Below are positions 1 through 6,236 of a DNA stretch of 9,902 nucleotides, in pieces. Made by a program: the position numbers and the translations under genes. The first letter of the stretch is position 1, and the number at the start of each line of letters is the position of its first letter. The stretch spans positions 1 to 9,902 of the forward strand of contig CAMIGT010000023.1 of NCBI GenBank assembly GCA_946221975.1, given 5' to 3'. The notes under the pieces are model-generated. The model worked only from the letters and a program-made list of their open reading frames with translations. It was not told the origin of the DNA and searched no databases. The stretch comes from an uncultured Blastococcus sp. GTDB taxonomy: Bacteria > Actinomycetota > Actinomycetes > Mycobacteriales > Antricoccaceae.

Positions 1-507
1 CACGGTCATCTCGACGCCTGGCTTGTCGATGTGGCGTCCGACGGCGCAGCCTCCGTCCGCGGGTTCGCCGAGCTGGCGGTGGTCGGGGCCGTCGCAGACC
101 AGCTGGAGGACGCGCGCTCGCTGGGTCGGGTACTGCGGCACGCGTTCGTCGGCCTCGACCTCCCGGATCAGATCGCGGGCGCGCTGGCCGCATTAGCGCG
201 CGGTGGCAGGTCGCTGACGGAGGTCGCCGGACTCGCGCGTGCTGCCCTCGATGCTGATTCGGAATTAACGCTCGGATCGGCGGAATTAACGCTCGGATCG
301 GCGGAGTACCGGGAGCGTGACCTGATCGCGTCCTTGCGCTCCGGCAGCGATGCATCCGAGCCGACCCGCGGGCGGCGTACTCGCCACAGCCCCGCGCCGG
401 CACGCCCGTCATGCGGCCGGGGCCGGGCGCGACTGGCCCGCGAGGTTGCTGATGCCCGGCGCCGTACTCGCCCTCCTCGCGCTGGTCGTCACTGTGTGGA
501 CGTCTGA
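1..507 (+). CDS. Kinase-like (probable pseudokinase) C-lobe, 5'-partial, frame lost near its end
   Basis: The frame is open from the first base, so the N-terminal part lies outside the window. The visible residues resemble the C-lobe of the degenerate Ser/Thr kinase-like proteins of Actinobacteria. HGHLDAWL sits where the catalytic loop HRDLKPxN belongs, RGFAELA where DFG belongs, and a helical stretch DARSLGRVLRHAF with LAALARGG further on resembles the late C-lobe helices. The catalytic Asp, the Asn and the DFG Asp all appear replaced, so this should be a pseudokinase if the alignment is right. From about position 330 the codons stop looking like genuine coding: the tail (to 507) is Arg-rich, and from about 446 third positions become T-rich. 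The overlapping frame from 350 reads naturally into a membrane helix there. Best explanation: one gene with a frameshift between 326 and 410, making 440-507 out-of-frame reading. Rare TTA leucine codons occur at 193, 265 and 286. The family call is by eye and moderate at best. Confidence 0.5.
   Translation, partial: HGHLDAWLVDVASDGAASVRGFAELAVVGAVADQLEDARSLGRVLRHAFVGLDLPDQIAGALAALARGGRSLTEVAGLARAALDADSELTLGSAELTLGSAEYRERDLIASLRSGSDASEPTRGRRTRHSPAPARPSCGRGRARLAREVADARRRTRPPRAGRHCVDV
260..301 (+). repeat. Perfect 21-bp tandem duplication inside the kinase-like gene
   Basis: Two identical 21-bp units abut exactly (260-280 and 281-301), beginning CGGAATTAACG. In the frame of the kinase-like gene they encode LTLGSAE twice, so the duplication is in frame and adds seven residues. 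Each copy carries a TTA leucine codon (265-267 and 286-288), which is rare in this GC-rich sequence, and the AATTAA core is locally AT-rich. Perfect identity suggests a recent slippage or duplication event. Confidence 0.9.
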
Positions 508-964
508 CCGCGGCGGGCAGGACGCGCCGGGGGCGAGTACGGCGAACGCAGCCGCGTCATCGTCCGCCTCAACCGCACCGCCGGCTGACGCGCAGCTCGC
601 CGACCGCCTGCACGAGCTGTACGCCGCACGCTCAGCCGCGATCAGCGCCGGCCACCGAGCGCAGCTGGCCGCGGTCTACGCGCCGGGTGCCGCGATGCTC
701 GCGCAGGACGAAGCGTTGATCGGCCAGCTCGCCGCGGACGGCTCGCAGCTCGACGGGTTCGAGATCGAGCTGGTGAGCATCGAGCAGATCGAGTCCGAGG
801 CAGGTACGGCAACCGCCCGGGTGACCGATCGGATCCCGCCGTTCGAGATCGTCGGTCTCGACGGAACGCGCACCGCGGTCGCGGGGCGGCCGAGTGCGCG
901 CACCGAGCTGGCTTTAGTGCTCGGCGCCGATGGGTGGGTGATCGCCTCAGCCGTGCGCATCTGA
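350..964 (+). CDS. Membrane-anchored protein with probable extracellular NTF2-like domain
   Basis: Read from ATG 350 this is 204 residues. A basic segment (about 16-32) is followed by one hydrophobic helix (about 33-50, LLMPGAVLALLALVVTVW), a Ser/Ala/Thr/Pro-rich linker (52-80) typical of an exported stalk, and an alpha+beta domain (81-204). That domain contains LYAARSAAI, AAVYAPGAAML, VTDRIPPFEIV and a final strand ELALVLGADGWVIASAVRI. The pattern matches the NTF2-like (SnoaL-like) domains found outside the membrane helix in actinobacterial kinase-like proteins. It probably continues the kinase-like reading frame that precedes it: frame 2 is open back to a stop at 323-325, and ATG 350 has no convincing ribosome binding site. 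If translated separately, ATG 452 is a better start, with GAGG at 442-445 six bases upstream, giving 170 residues beginning in the helix. A TTA codon is at 914. The function of the extracellular domain is unknown. Confidence 0.6.
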   Translation: MHPSRPAGGVLATAPRRHARHAAGAGRDWPARLLMPGAVLALLALVVTVWTSDRGGQDAPGASTANAAASSSASTAPPADAQLADRLHELYAARSAAISAGHRAQLAAVYAPGAAMLAQDEALIGQLAADGSQLDGFEIELVSIEQIESEAGTATARVTDRIPPFEIVGLDGTRTAVAGRPSARTELALVLGADGWVIASAVRI

Positions 965-977
965 GCCAATCCTGCAC

Positions 978-1024
978 ACCAGAGCGGGCCCCAGGCGCAT
1001 ATCGCGCATGAGGCCCGCTCTGGT
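978..1024. terminator. Bidirectional hairpin terminator between convergent genes
   Basis: A perfect 13-bp inverted repeat (arms 978-990 and 1012-1024; ACCAGAGCGGGCC pairs with GGCCCGCTCTGGT) encloses a 21-base loop, which itself can form a short GCGC/GCGC stem. It lies between the stop of the left gene (962-964) and the stop of sucB (1039), so it can end transcription from both sides. The + strand has a T-rich but interrupted tail (TGCGTTTGTGG). No clean U-run is seen on the sucB side, as is common in Actinobacteria. Confidence 0.85.
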
Positions 1025-1038
1025 TGCGTTTGTGGTTG

Positions 1039-3006
1039 CTAGATGCCGAGGTCCTGCTCGAAGTGGCCGCCCTCCAGGCGCTCCTTCATCGCCGTGAGGA
1101 AGCGAGCGGCATCCGCACCGTCGACGACCCGGTGGTCGTAGGACAGGGCGAGGTAGACGATCGAGCGTACGGCGATGATCTCGCCGAAGTCCTCGTCCTG
1201 CACGACCCACGGACGCTTCACGACCGCGCCGGTGCCCAGGATCGCGCTTTGCGGCTGGTTGATGATCGGCGTGTCGAACAGCGCGCCGCGGCTACCGGTG
1301 TTGGTGAGCGTGAACGTGCCGCCGGTGAGGTCATCCGGGGTGATCTTCTGGTCGCGGGTCCGCTCGGCGAGATCGGCGATCTTGCGGGCGAGCCCGGCAA
1401 GGTTGAGGTCGCTGGCGTTGTGGATCACCGGCACCACCAGGCCGCGCTCGGTGTCGACCGCGACGCCGAGGTGCTCGGCCGCCGGGTATGTGATCGTCCC
1501 CTCGTCCAGGTCGATCGTGCTGTTGACGACCGGGTAGGCCTTCAAGGCCTCCACGGCGGCGAGGGCGAAGAACGGCAGGAAGCTGAGCTTGACCCCTTCG
1601 CGCGCCTCGAAGTCGCGCTTGACGCGGTCACGCAGCTGGGCGACGCGGGTGACGTCGACCTCGACCACGGTGGTCAGCTGGGCCGCGTCCTGCAGCGACT
1701 CCACCATGCGAGTCGCGATCAGCCGGCGCAGGCGAGACAGCTTCTCGACCGTGCCGCGCTTTCCAGACGTCTCGGCCTTGGCCGGCGCGCTGGCCGACTT
1801 CGCCGCTGCCGGGGCCGACTCGGATGCGGCAGGCGCGGCTTCCTTCGCCGGCTCGGCCGGTGCCTTCGCCTTCTCGGCCGCCTCGAGGACGTCCTGCTTG
1901 CGGATGCGGCCGCCAACCCCGGTGCCGCTCAGCGAGTTCAGGTCGACGCCGTGCTCGGCCGCGAGCTTGCGCACCAGCGGCGTGACATACGCCGTCGAGT
2001 CATCGCGCGCCGGCTTCGCGTCACCAGACTCTGCTGGCGCAGCGGCGTCGGACTTCGCCTGCTTGGGCTGCTCGGCCTGCGGTTGCTCGGCAGGCTCGGG
2101 CTTCGACTCGGTCTCGGCGGGCGCCTGGGTGGAAGCGTTTGAGGGCTGCTGCGCGGTGGCCTCGGTCTGCACCGGCTCCTCGCGTACCGGCTGCTCCGGC
2201 TCAGACTGCTCCGGCTCAGACTGCTGCTTCGGCTCGGATTCCTGCTCTGATTCAGCGGGGGCCTGCGGCGCCGGGGAGTCCTGCGCGGGAGCCGACTGGG
2301 CGCTCGCGTCGCCGATGACCGCGAGCACGGTGCCGACGTCGACCGTCTCGTCCTCCTGCACCCGGATCTCCAGCAGTGTGCCGGCGGCCGGGGACGGGAT
2401 CTCGGTGTCGACCTTGTCGGTGGAGACCTCCACCAGAGGCTCGTCGACGGCTACCTCGTCGCCGACCTGCTTCAGCCAGCGGGTGACGGTGCCCTCGGTG
2501 ACCGACTCGCCGAGCTCGGGGAGCTCGACCTCGGTGCCGCTGGCCGCGCCGCCGCCTGACTGTCCGTCGTCGGAGCTGGCCGCAGGCGCCGATGGCTCGG
2601 CCTGCTCCTCGGCGGGCGCCTCTTGTTGCTGCTCCTCGTCCGGCTCGGACTCTTCCTCGGCCGACTCGGACTGCCCCTGCTGCGGCGCCTGCTCTTGCGG
2701 CGCGTCGTCCTGCTCGGGCTCCGGCGTACCCTGCTCGGCACTCGAATCGCCGCCGCCGGTGTCCTCGCCTTCCTCGGCAATGACCGCGAGCTCGGTGCCG
2801 ACGTCGACCGTCTCGTCCTCGGCGACCACGATCTTCTGCAGTACGCCGGAAGCGGGCGAGGGGATCTCGGTGTCTACCTTGTCGGTCGAGACCTCGACAA
2901 GAGGTTCGTCGACGGTGACCGTGTCGCCTTCGGACTTCAGCCACCGCGTCACGGTGCCTTCGGTGACACTTTCACCTAGTTCGGGCAATGTAACCGAGAC
3001 GGTCAT
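1039..3006 (-). CDS. sucB: Dihydrolipoamide acyltransferase, E2 of a 2-oxoacid dehydrogenase complex (SucB/DlaT type)
   Basis: This is the E2 core of a pyruvate/2-oxoglutarate dehydrogenase-type complex: lipoyl-lysine arms pass the acyl group from E1 to CoA in the cytosol. With 655 residues, the order is lipoyl domain 1 (1-77, lipoyl Lys43 in STDKVD), an E/P/Q-rich linker (78-157), lipoyl domain 2 (158-232, Lys198), a second long A/E/P/Q linker (233-338), the peripheral-subunit-binding domain (339-377, [16 protein letters not shown]...GRIRKQDVL), an Ala/Pro/Lys linker, and the catalytic acyltransferase domain (about 420-655) with active-site HRVVDG (His625, Asp629) near the C-terminus. ATG 3006 is chosen because AAGGAG (3021-3016) lies nine bases upstream. 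An earlier in-frame ATG at 3015 directly abuts that site, and one at 3048 precedes it. Actinobacterial annotations name the family SucB. In mycobacteria and corynebacteria, however, the 2-oxoglutarate complex has its acyltransferase domain fused to E1 (Kgd/OdhA), and the separate E2 (DlaT/AceF) serves pyruvate dehydrogenase, so that role is plausible here. Neither E1 nor E3 is in the window. Confidence 0.95.
   Translation of the reverse strand: MTVSVTLPELGESVTEGTVTRWLKSEGDTVTVDEPLVEVSTDKVDTEIPSPASGVLQKIVVAEDETVDVGTELAVIAEEGEDTGGGDSSAEQGTPEPEQDDAPQEQAPQQGQSESAEEESEPDEEQQQEAPAEEQAEPSAPAASSDDGQSGGGAASGTEVELPELGESVTEGTVTRWLKQVGDEVAVDEPLVEVSTDKVDTEIPSPAAGTLLEIRVQEDETVDVGTVLAVIGDASAQSAPAQDSPAPQAPAESEQESEPKQQSEPEQSEPEQPVREEPVQTEATAQQPSNASTQAPAETESKPEPAEQPQAEQPKQAKSDAAAPAESGDAKPARDDSTAYVTPLVRKLAAEHGVDLNSLSGTGVGGRIRKQDVLEAAEKAKAPAEPAKEAAPAASESAPAAAKSASAPAKAETSGKRGTVEKLSRLRRLIATRMVESLQDAAQLTTVVEVDVTRVAQLRDRVKRDFEAREGVKLSFLPFFALAAVEALKAYPVVNSTIDLDEGTITYPAAEHLGVAVDTERGLVVPVIHNASDLNLAGLARKIADLAERTRDQKITPDDLTGGTFTLTNTGSRGALFDTPIINQPQSAILGTGAVVKRPWVVQDEDFGEIIAVRSIVYLALSYDHRVVDGADAARFLTAMKERLEGGHFEQDLGI
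2191..2238 (-). repeat. 15-bp tandem repeat in the sucB inter-domain linker
   Basis: Two perfect 15-bp copies (CTGCTCCGGCTCAGA on the + strand; 2191-2205 and 2206-2220) are followed by a longer degenerate third copy (2221-2238). On the sucB strand they encode the repeated SEPEQ pentapeptide of the flexible linker between lipoyl domain 2 and the subunit-binding domain. This is length-variable swinging-arm linker sequence. Confidence 0.8.
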
Positions 3007-3015
3007 GTCCGGCAT

Positions 3016-3021
3016 CTCCTT
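3016..3021 (-). promoter_or_regulatory. Ribosome binding site fixing the sucB start
   Basis: AAGGAG on the minus strand lies nine bases upstream of ATG 3006. The alternative ATG at 3015 begins directly after it with no spacer, which decides for [13 protein letters not shown] as the N-terminus. That is also where the lipoyl domain begins. Confidence 0.75.
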
Positions 3022-3060
3022 AGGGTGGCTCTCGAGTCGCTGGCGCACGTCGCGACGAGC

Positions 3061-3066
3061 ACGTTA
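3061..3066 (-). promoter_or_regulatory. Candidate -10 element for sucB
   Basis: TAACGT on the minus strand fits the actinobacterial TANNNT -10 pattern. It lies about 40 bases upstream of the sucB ribosome binding site. No good -35 hexamer stands 16-19 bases further upstream, so this is only a candidate. Confidence 0.25.
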
Positions 3067-3091
3067 CGGCCCGTCGCACTACCCTCACATC

Positions 3092-3112
3092 TTGTCACTA
3101 ATTGATTGACAA
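3092..3112. promoter_or_regulatory. AT-rich dyad (operator-like) in the divergent sucB promoter region
   Basis: TTGTCA-N9-TGACAA forms a 21-bp dyad centred on 3102; eight of the ten symmetric pairs match, and the middle is AT-rich. It is the most AT-rich patch in the spacer between sucB and the small + strand gene. It contains TTGACA (3106-3111), a perfect -35 hexamer for the + strand, although no good -10 follows at normal spacing. The shape suits a dimeric repressor or activator site; no regulator is identified. Confidence 0.45.
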
Positions 3113-3172
3113 CGTGCGGCGGGTTAGCCATCGCAAACTCCGAATATCAACGTGCGGCGGACTGGCCGTCGC
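3110..3172 (+). repeat. Imperfect 25-bp direct repeat upstream of the 104-residue gene
   Basis: The blocks at 3110-3134 and 3148-3172 share 21 of 25 bases, including the exact core CAACGTGCGGCGG. They start 38 bases apart in the divergent spacer between sucB and the following + strand gene, and the first copy overlaps the right arm of the TTGTCA/TGACAA dyad. They could be paired regulator sites or the relic of a local duplication. Confidence 0.65.
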
Positions 3173-3193
3173 CACCGAACCACAGGGACACCG

Positions 3194-3508
3194 ATGGGTT
3201 TGCTCGATCGCTTCAGCAAGCGTGGCAACGGCAGCCTTGATCGCGGTGCGAGCAAGGACGACGAGCGGCACCTCCGCGAGTTCGTCCAGACTCGCGCCGG
3301 CGTCGAGGCGTACGTCGAGCCACAGACCAACGTGACGTCGATGACCGTCGTACTCGTCGCCGCCGACGGCGAGTGGACGCGCCGCCGGGTCGCCGACGAG
3401 CAGGCGATGCGCAAGCTTGGCGAGAAGTGGAAGATCCCGGTGTACGACGCGGCGCGCACCGGTTACCCGCAGCGGATGCGTGACTGGAGTGCCCGCAACC
3501 GCACCTGA
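3194..3508 (+). CDS. Conserved actinobacterial protein of unknown function (104 residues)
   Basis: This is a small soluble protein starting MGLLDRFSKRG, with basic ends and an alpha/beta middle. Recognisable stretches are HLREFVQTRAGVEAYVEPQT, TVVLVAADGEWTRRRV and IPVYDAARTGYPQRMRDW. I recall this as a small family conserved next to pepA and the E2 gene in Actinobacteria, sometimes labelled oxidoreductase. No nucleotide-binding or metal motif supports that name, so I assign no function. ATG 3194 is preferred over an upstream ATG at 3152 because AGGGA (3184-3188) lies five bases before it and the family-like N-terminus begins there. The gene is divergent from sucB and converges on pepA with only 11 bases between stop codons. 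It probably has its own promoter in the repeat-rich spacer upstream. Confidence 0.8.
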   Translation: MGLLDRFSKRGNGSLDRGASKDDERHLREFVQTRAGVEAYVEPQTNVTSMTVVLVAADGEWTRRRVADEQAMRKLGEKWKIPVYDAARTGYPQRMRDWSARNRT

Positions 3509-3523
3509 CACCAGTTGGGTCAG
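3505..3523. terminator. Compact dyad overlapping two convergent stop codons
   Basis: CTGAC-A-CCA-GT-TGG-GTCAG can fold into a stem of about eight pairs with one bulged A. Its outer arms contain the TGA stop of the 104-residue gene and the TGA stop of pepA. The position suits a minimal bidirectional terminator. The stem is short and has no T-tract, so a role in ending transcription is uncertain. Confidence 0.35.
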
Positions 3524-5028
3524 CCGTTGGCGAGGATGTCCTCGACGGTCTCGAGGATCGTGCGGACTGGGACGCCCGTGCCACCCTTGACGACGTAGCC
3601 GTATGCCTCGCCGCCGTTGTGCGACGGACCGGCAATATCGATATGCGCCCACTGGACGTCGTCGTCGACGAACTCCTTGAGGTAGTGCCCGCCCGCGAGC
3701 ATGCCGCCGGGACCGGCACCGATGTTGGCGATGTCGGCAGTCTGTGACTTCATCCCGTCGCGTACGTCCTGCGGCAGCGGCATTGCCCACATGGGCTCAC
3801 CGACCCGGCCGGCGGCCTCGACGACGCGGTCGCGGAACTCGTCCGAGCCCATCACGCCTGCTGTGCGGTCGCCGAGCGCGACGACCTGCGCGCCGGTGAG
3901 CGTCGAGGTCTCGATCAGGTAGTCGGGGTGGTCCTCGCAGGCCCGCGCGATCGCATCGGCGAGTACGACGCGCCCTTCGGCGTCGGTGTTGAGGATCTCC
4001 GAGCGCTTGCCGCCGCGGTGGATGATGACGTCGGCCGGGCGGTACGCCGAACCGCTGGGCAGATTCTCCGCGAGCGGCACGGTGGCGGTGACCTTGATCG
4101 GCAGCTCGAGCGCCGCGATCAACAGCATCGCGGCAATAACCGCTGCGGCACCGGACATGTCGGTCTTCATCAGGTCCATCTTCGGACCCGGCTTCAGCGA
4201 GATACCGCCGGAGTCGAAGGTGATGCCCTTGCCGACGAGGGCGACCGTGGGAGTGCCGCGCTTGACGCCGGTCGGCGCCCAGCTCAGCCGCAACAGCCGC
4301 GGCTTGCGGTCGCTGCCGCCGCCCACGGCGAGGATCCCGCCGTACGCGCCGGTGGCCAGTTTGCGCTCGTCGAGGATCTCGACCTTGATCCCGGCCTGCG
4401 TGGCGAATGCCTTGGCCCGCTGGGCAAACGAGTCGGGGTAGAGGTCGTTGGGCGGGGTGTTGATGAAGTCGCGGGCGATCGCGACTGCCTCGGAGATCTT
4501 GACTGCGCGGGCGAGCGCGTTCTTGACGGCCGCGGTGCGCGCGTTGCCGACGAGGAGCGAGGCCTTCTTGGCCGGAAGCTCAGCGGCCTTGGGCGCCTCG
4601 GACTTGTAGCCGTCGAAGCGGTAGGCACCCAGGGCGATACCTTCGCCGACCGGCTGCACGAGGTCGACCCCGTCGCCGCCGTTGACCAGCGGCAGCGTCA
4701 CCGCGACGCTCGACATCCCTTTGGTAGCGCGGATCGCGGCGCCGGCCGCCTTGCGCACGGTGTCGTCGTCGTACTCCTCGGCGGCATCGCCCAGCCCGAC
4801 CGCGATGACGACGGGTACATCGAGCGTGCCGAACGTCGCGACCTTGGCGACCTCGCCCTCGGCTCCGGTCGCGCCGGCCGCCACGAGTGCGTCACGCAGA
4901 GCATCGGTGGTGATCGAGTCGGCGCCGGGCGCGAACGCAAGCTCGTCGTCGTTCGAGATGGTGCCGATGATGACGGCGTCGATCTTCAGCTTCGCGGGGT
5001 CGCGGTCGGTCACAGCCAGGTCAGTCAA
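3520..5028 (-). CDS. pepA: Leucyl aminopeptidase (M17 family)
   Basis: This is a cytosolic two-metal aminopeptidase that removes N-terminal residues from peptides, normally a homohexamer. The 502-residue length is typical. The N-terminal macro-like domain spans roughly 1-165. The C-terminal catalytic domain shows [16 protein letters not shown] (266-281), MKTDMSG (287-293) and the M17 signature NTDAEGR (347-353). Numbered from the proposed start, the expected metal ligands are all present: Lys267, Asp272, Asp290, Asp349 and Glu351, with catalytic Lys279 and Arg353. Each is offset by three from E. coli PepA numbering as I recall it. The start is set at TTG 5028 ([10 protein letters not shown]) because a perfect AAGGAG at 5041-5036 stands seven bases upstream. 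A longer ORF from ATG 5067 would place that ribosome binding site inside the coding region and adds an unconvincing extension. The gene is divergent from gcvT and converges on the 104-residue gene. Confidence 0.96.
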   Translation of the reverse strand: MTDLAVTDRDPAKLKIDAVIIGTISNDDELAFAPGADSITTDALRDALVAAGATGAEGEVAKVATFGTLDVPVVIAVGLGDAAEEYDDDTVRKAAGAAIRATKGMSSVAVTLPLVNGGDGVDLVQPVGEGIALGAYRFDGYKSEAPKAAELPAKKASLLVGNARTAAVKNALARAVKISEAVAIARDFINTPPNDLYPDSFAQRAKAFATQAGIKVEILDERKLATGAYGGILAVGGGSDRKPRLLRLSWAPTGVKRGTPTVALVGKGITFDSGGISLKPGPKMDLMKTDMSGAAAVIAAMLLIAALELPIKVTATVPLAENLPSGSAYRPADVIIHRGGKRSEILNTDAEGRVVLADAIARACEDHPDYLIETSTLTGAQVVALGDRTAGVMGSDEFRDRVVEAAGRVGEPMWAMPLPQDVRDGMKSQTADIANIGAGPGGMLAGGHYLKEFVDDDVQWAHIDIAGPSHNGGEAYGYVVKGGTGVPVRTILETVEDILANG

Positions 5029-5035
5029 CGCAGTA

Positions 5036-5041
5036 CTCCTT
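5036..5041 (-). promoter_or_regulatory. Ribosome binding site supporting a TTG start for pepA
   Basis: AAGGAG on the minus strand is followed by a seven-base spacer and TTG (5028-5026). No ATG lies at suitable spacing. The next in-frame GTG (start of VTDRD) is 22 bases from the site, too far, so TTG is the most probable initiator. Confidence 0.7.
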
Positions 5042-5065
5042 GTGCGGCAGGCGGATTGGGGACTC

Positions 5066-5071
5066 ACCCTA
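5066..5071 (-). promoter_or_regulatory. Candidate -10 element for pepA
   Basis: TAGGGT on the minus strand fits TANNNT and would place the transcript start about 20 bases upstream of the pepA ribosome binding site. No clear -35 hexamer is visible. The 74-bp spacer with gcvT would have to hold both divergent promoters. Confidence 0.3.
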
Positions 5072-5089
5072 CCGAGGCGCCCGGTGCGG

Positions 5090-5095
5090 TAGTTT
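5090..5095 (+). promoter_or_regulatory. -10 element for a probably leaderless gcvT transcript
   Basis: TAGTTT fits the actinobacterial TANNNT -10 pattern and ends seven bases before the gcvT ATG at 5103. There is no Shine-Dalgarno sequence between them. This is the classic geometry of leaderless actinobacterial mRNAs, in which transcription begins at the A of the start codon. Confidence 0.5.
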
Positions 5096-5102
5096 CTGGC
5101 CT

Positions 5103-6212
5103 ATGGCTTCGTCACTGCTGCAATCACCGCTGCACGAGCGGCACGTCGCGCTCGGGGCCAAGCTGGCCGACTTCGGCGGTTGGCTGATGCCCATCGAGTA
5201 CGACGGAGGCGGCGTACTCGCCGAGCATCAGGCGGTGCGCGAGGCGGTGGGGATCTTCGACGTCTCGCACCTCGGCAAGGCGCAGGTCAGCGGCCCGGGC
5301 GCGGCCGACTACGTCAACGCGACGCTCTCCAACGACCTGGGCAAGATCGGGCCCGGTGCCGCGCAGTACACGCTGTGCTGCGACGACGCGAGCGGCGGCG
5401 TGGTCGACGATCTGATCGCCTACCTCAACGGCCCGGACGACGTGTTCCTCGTGCCCAACGCGGCCAACACCGCCGAGGTCGTCCGGCGGTTGCAGGAGCA
5501 GGCGCCCGACGGCGTGAGCATCACCGACCAGCACCGCGACTTCGGCGTGATCGCGGTGCAGGGACCGCGCTCGGCTGAGCTGCTGGCCGACCTGGGGCTA
5601 CCCACCGACCACGACTACATGGCCTTCGAGCGGGCCGAGCTGGACGGCGTACCACTCACCGTGTGCCGCACCGGCTACACCGGCGAGCACGGCTACGAGC
5701 TGGTCATCCCGTGGGACGACACCGCTGCCGTGTGGGACACGCTGCTGGAGCGCGGCGCGCGGTACGGCGCCCGCGCAGCCGGCCTCGGAGCGCGCGACAC
5801 GTTGCGCACCGAGATGGGATATCCCTTGCATGGTCAGGATCTCTCGCTGGAGATCACGCCCAACCAGGCGCGCTCGGGCTGGGCGGTCGGCTGGTCAAAG
5901 CCGCAGTTCTGGGGCAAGGGGCCGCTGACCGCCGAGAAGGAGGCGAAGCCCTCCCGGCTGCTGCGCGGCATCAAGGGCGACCGGCGCAGCATTCCGCGCC
6001 CGGGGATGCGCCTGCGCGACGCCGCGGGTAACGAGGTAGGAGTAGTCACCAGCGGCACCTTCTCGCCGACGCTGAAGGTCGGCATCGGGCTGGCCCTCGT
6101 CGACCGCGACTCCGGGCTCGGCGAAGGTGACCAGGTGAGCGTCGACATCCGCGGACGCTCGGCCGAGATGGAGATCGTCAAACCGCCGTTCGTGCAGCCG
6201 AACGTGCGCTAA
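5103..6212 (+). CDS. gcvT: Glycine cleavage system T-protein (aminomethyltransferase)
   Basis: This enzyme moves the methylene group from the aminomethyl-lipoyl arm of GcvH to tetrahydrofolate, releasing ammonia, in glycine catabolism and one-carbon supply. The 369-residue length is normal. The folate-binding GcvT domain begins at once ([18 protein letters not shown], residues 10-27), followed by [15 protein letters not shown] (50-64), the [11 protein letters not shown] segment with the conserved folate-contacting Asp (102/103), [13 protein letters not shown], and [20 protein letters not shown]. The C-terminal barrel domain carries [25 protein letters not shown] 5103 is chosen over an in-frame ATG at 5040, which would run through the promoter region and lacks family similarity. 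No ribosome binding site precedes ATG 5103, in line with a leaderless transcript. gcvH and gcvP are not in the window; the M. tuberculosis gcvT is likewise separate from them and close to pepB. Confidence 0.96.
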   Translation: MASSLLQSPLHERHVALGAKLADFGGWLMPIEYDGGGVLAEHQAVREAVGIFDVSHLGKAQVSGPGAADYVNATLSNDLGKIGPGAAQYTLCCDDASGGVVDDLIAYLNGPDDVFLVPNAANTAEVVRRLQEQAPDGVSITDQHRDFGVIAVQGPRSAELLADLGLPTDHDYMAFERAELDGVPLTVCRTGYTGEHGYELVIPWDDTAAVWDTLLERGARYGARAAGLGARDTLRTEMGYPLHGQDLSLEITPNQARSGWAVGWSKPQFWGKGPLTAEKEAKPSRLLRGIKGDRRSIPRPGMRLRDAAGNEVGVVTSGTFSPTLKVGIGLALVDRDSGLGEGDQVSVDIRGRSAEMEIVKPPFVQPNVR

Positions 6213-6236
6213 GGACAGCTAGGACAGGAGGACTTC

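Noticed and set aside
1024..2142. A 372-codon + strand open frame across the 3' half of sucB
   Set aside because: Its low-complexity Arg/Leu/Gly composition is typical of GC-rich antisense frames, and it has no recognisable domain.
2313..3000. Recent duplication or gene conversion of the two lipoyl domains
   Set aside because: Protein identity is high, but synonymous positions differ throughout, so the DNA copies are old.
1589..3109. A 506-codon open frame on the + strand opposite sucB
   Set aside because: It is an extreme Ser/Cys-rich antisense reading of the repetitive lipoyl and linker regions. The minus-strand E2 protein has clear domains and a ribosome binding site.
3106..3134. Complete sigma-70-type promoter from TTGACA at 3106-3111
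   Set aside because: No TANNNT element stands 16-19 bases downstream (the region there reads around CATCGC). Only the dyad containing the hexamer was kept.
3928..5187. A 419-codon + strand open frame opposite pepA
   Set aside because: It shadows pepA, whose metal ligands are all present. The frame even runs into the start of gcvT.
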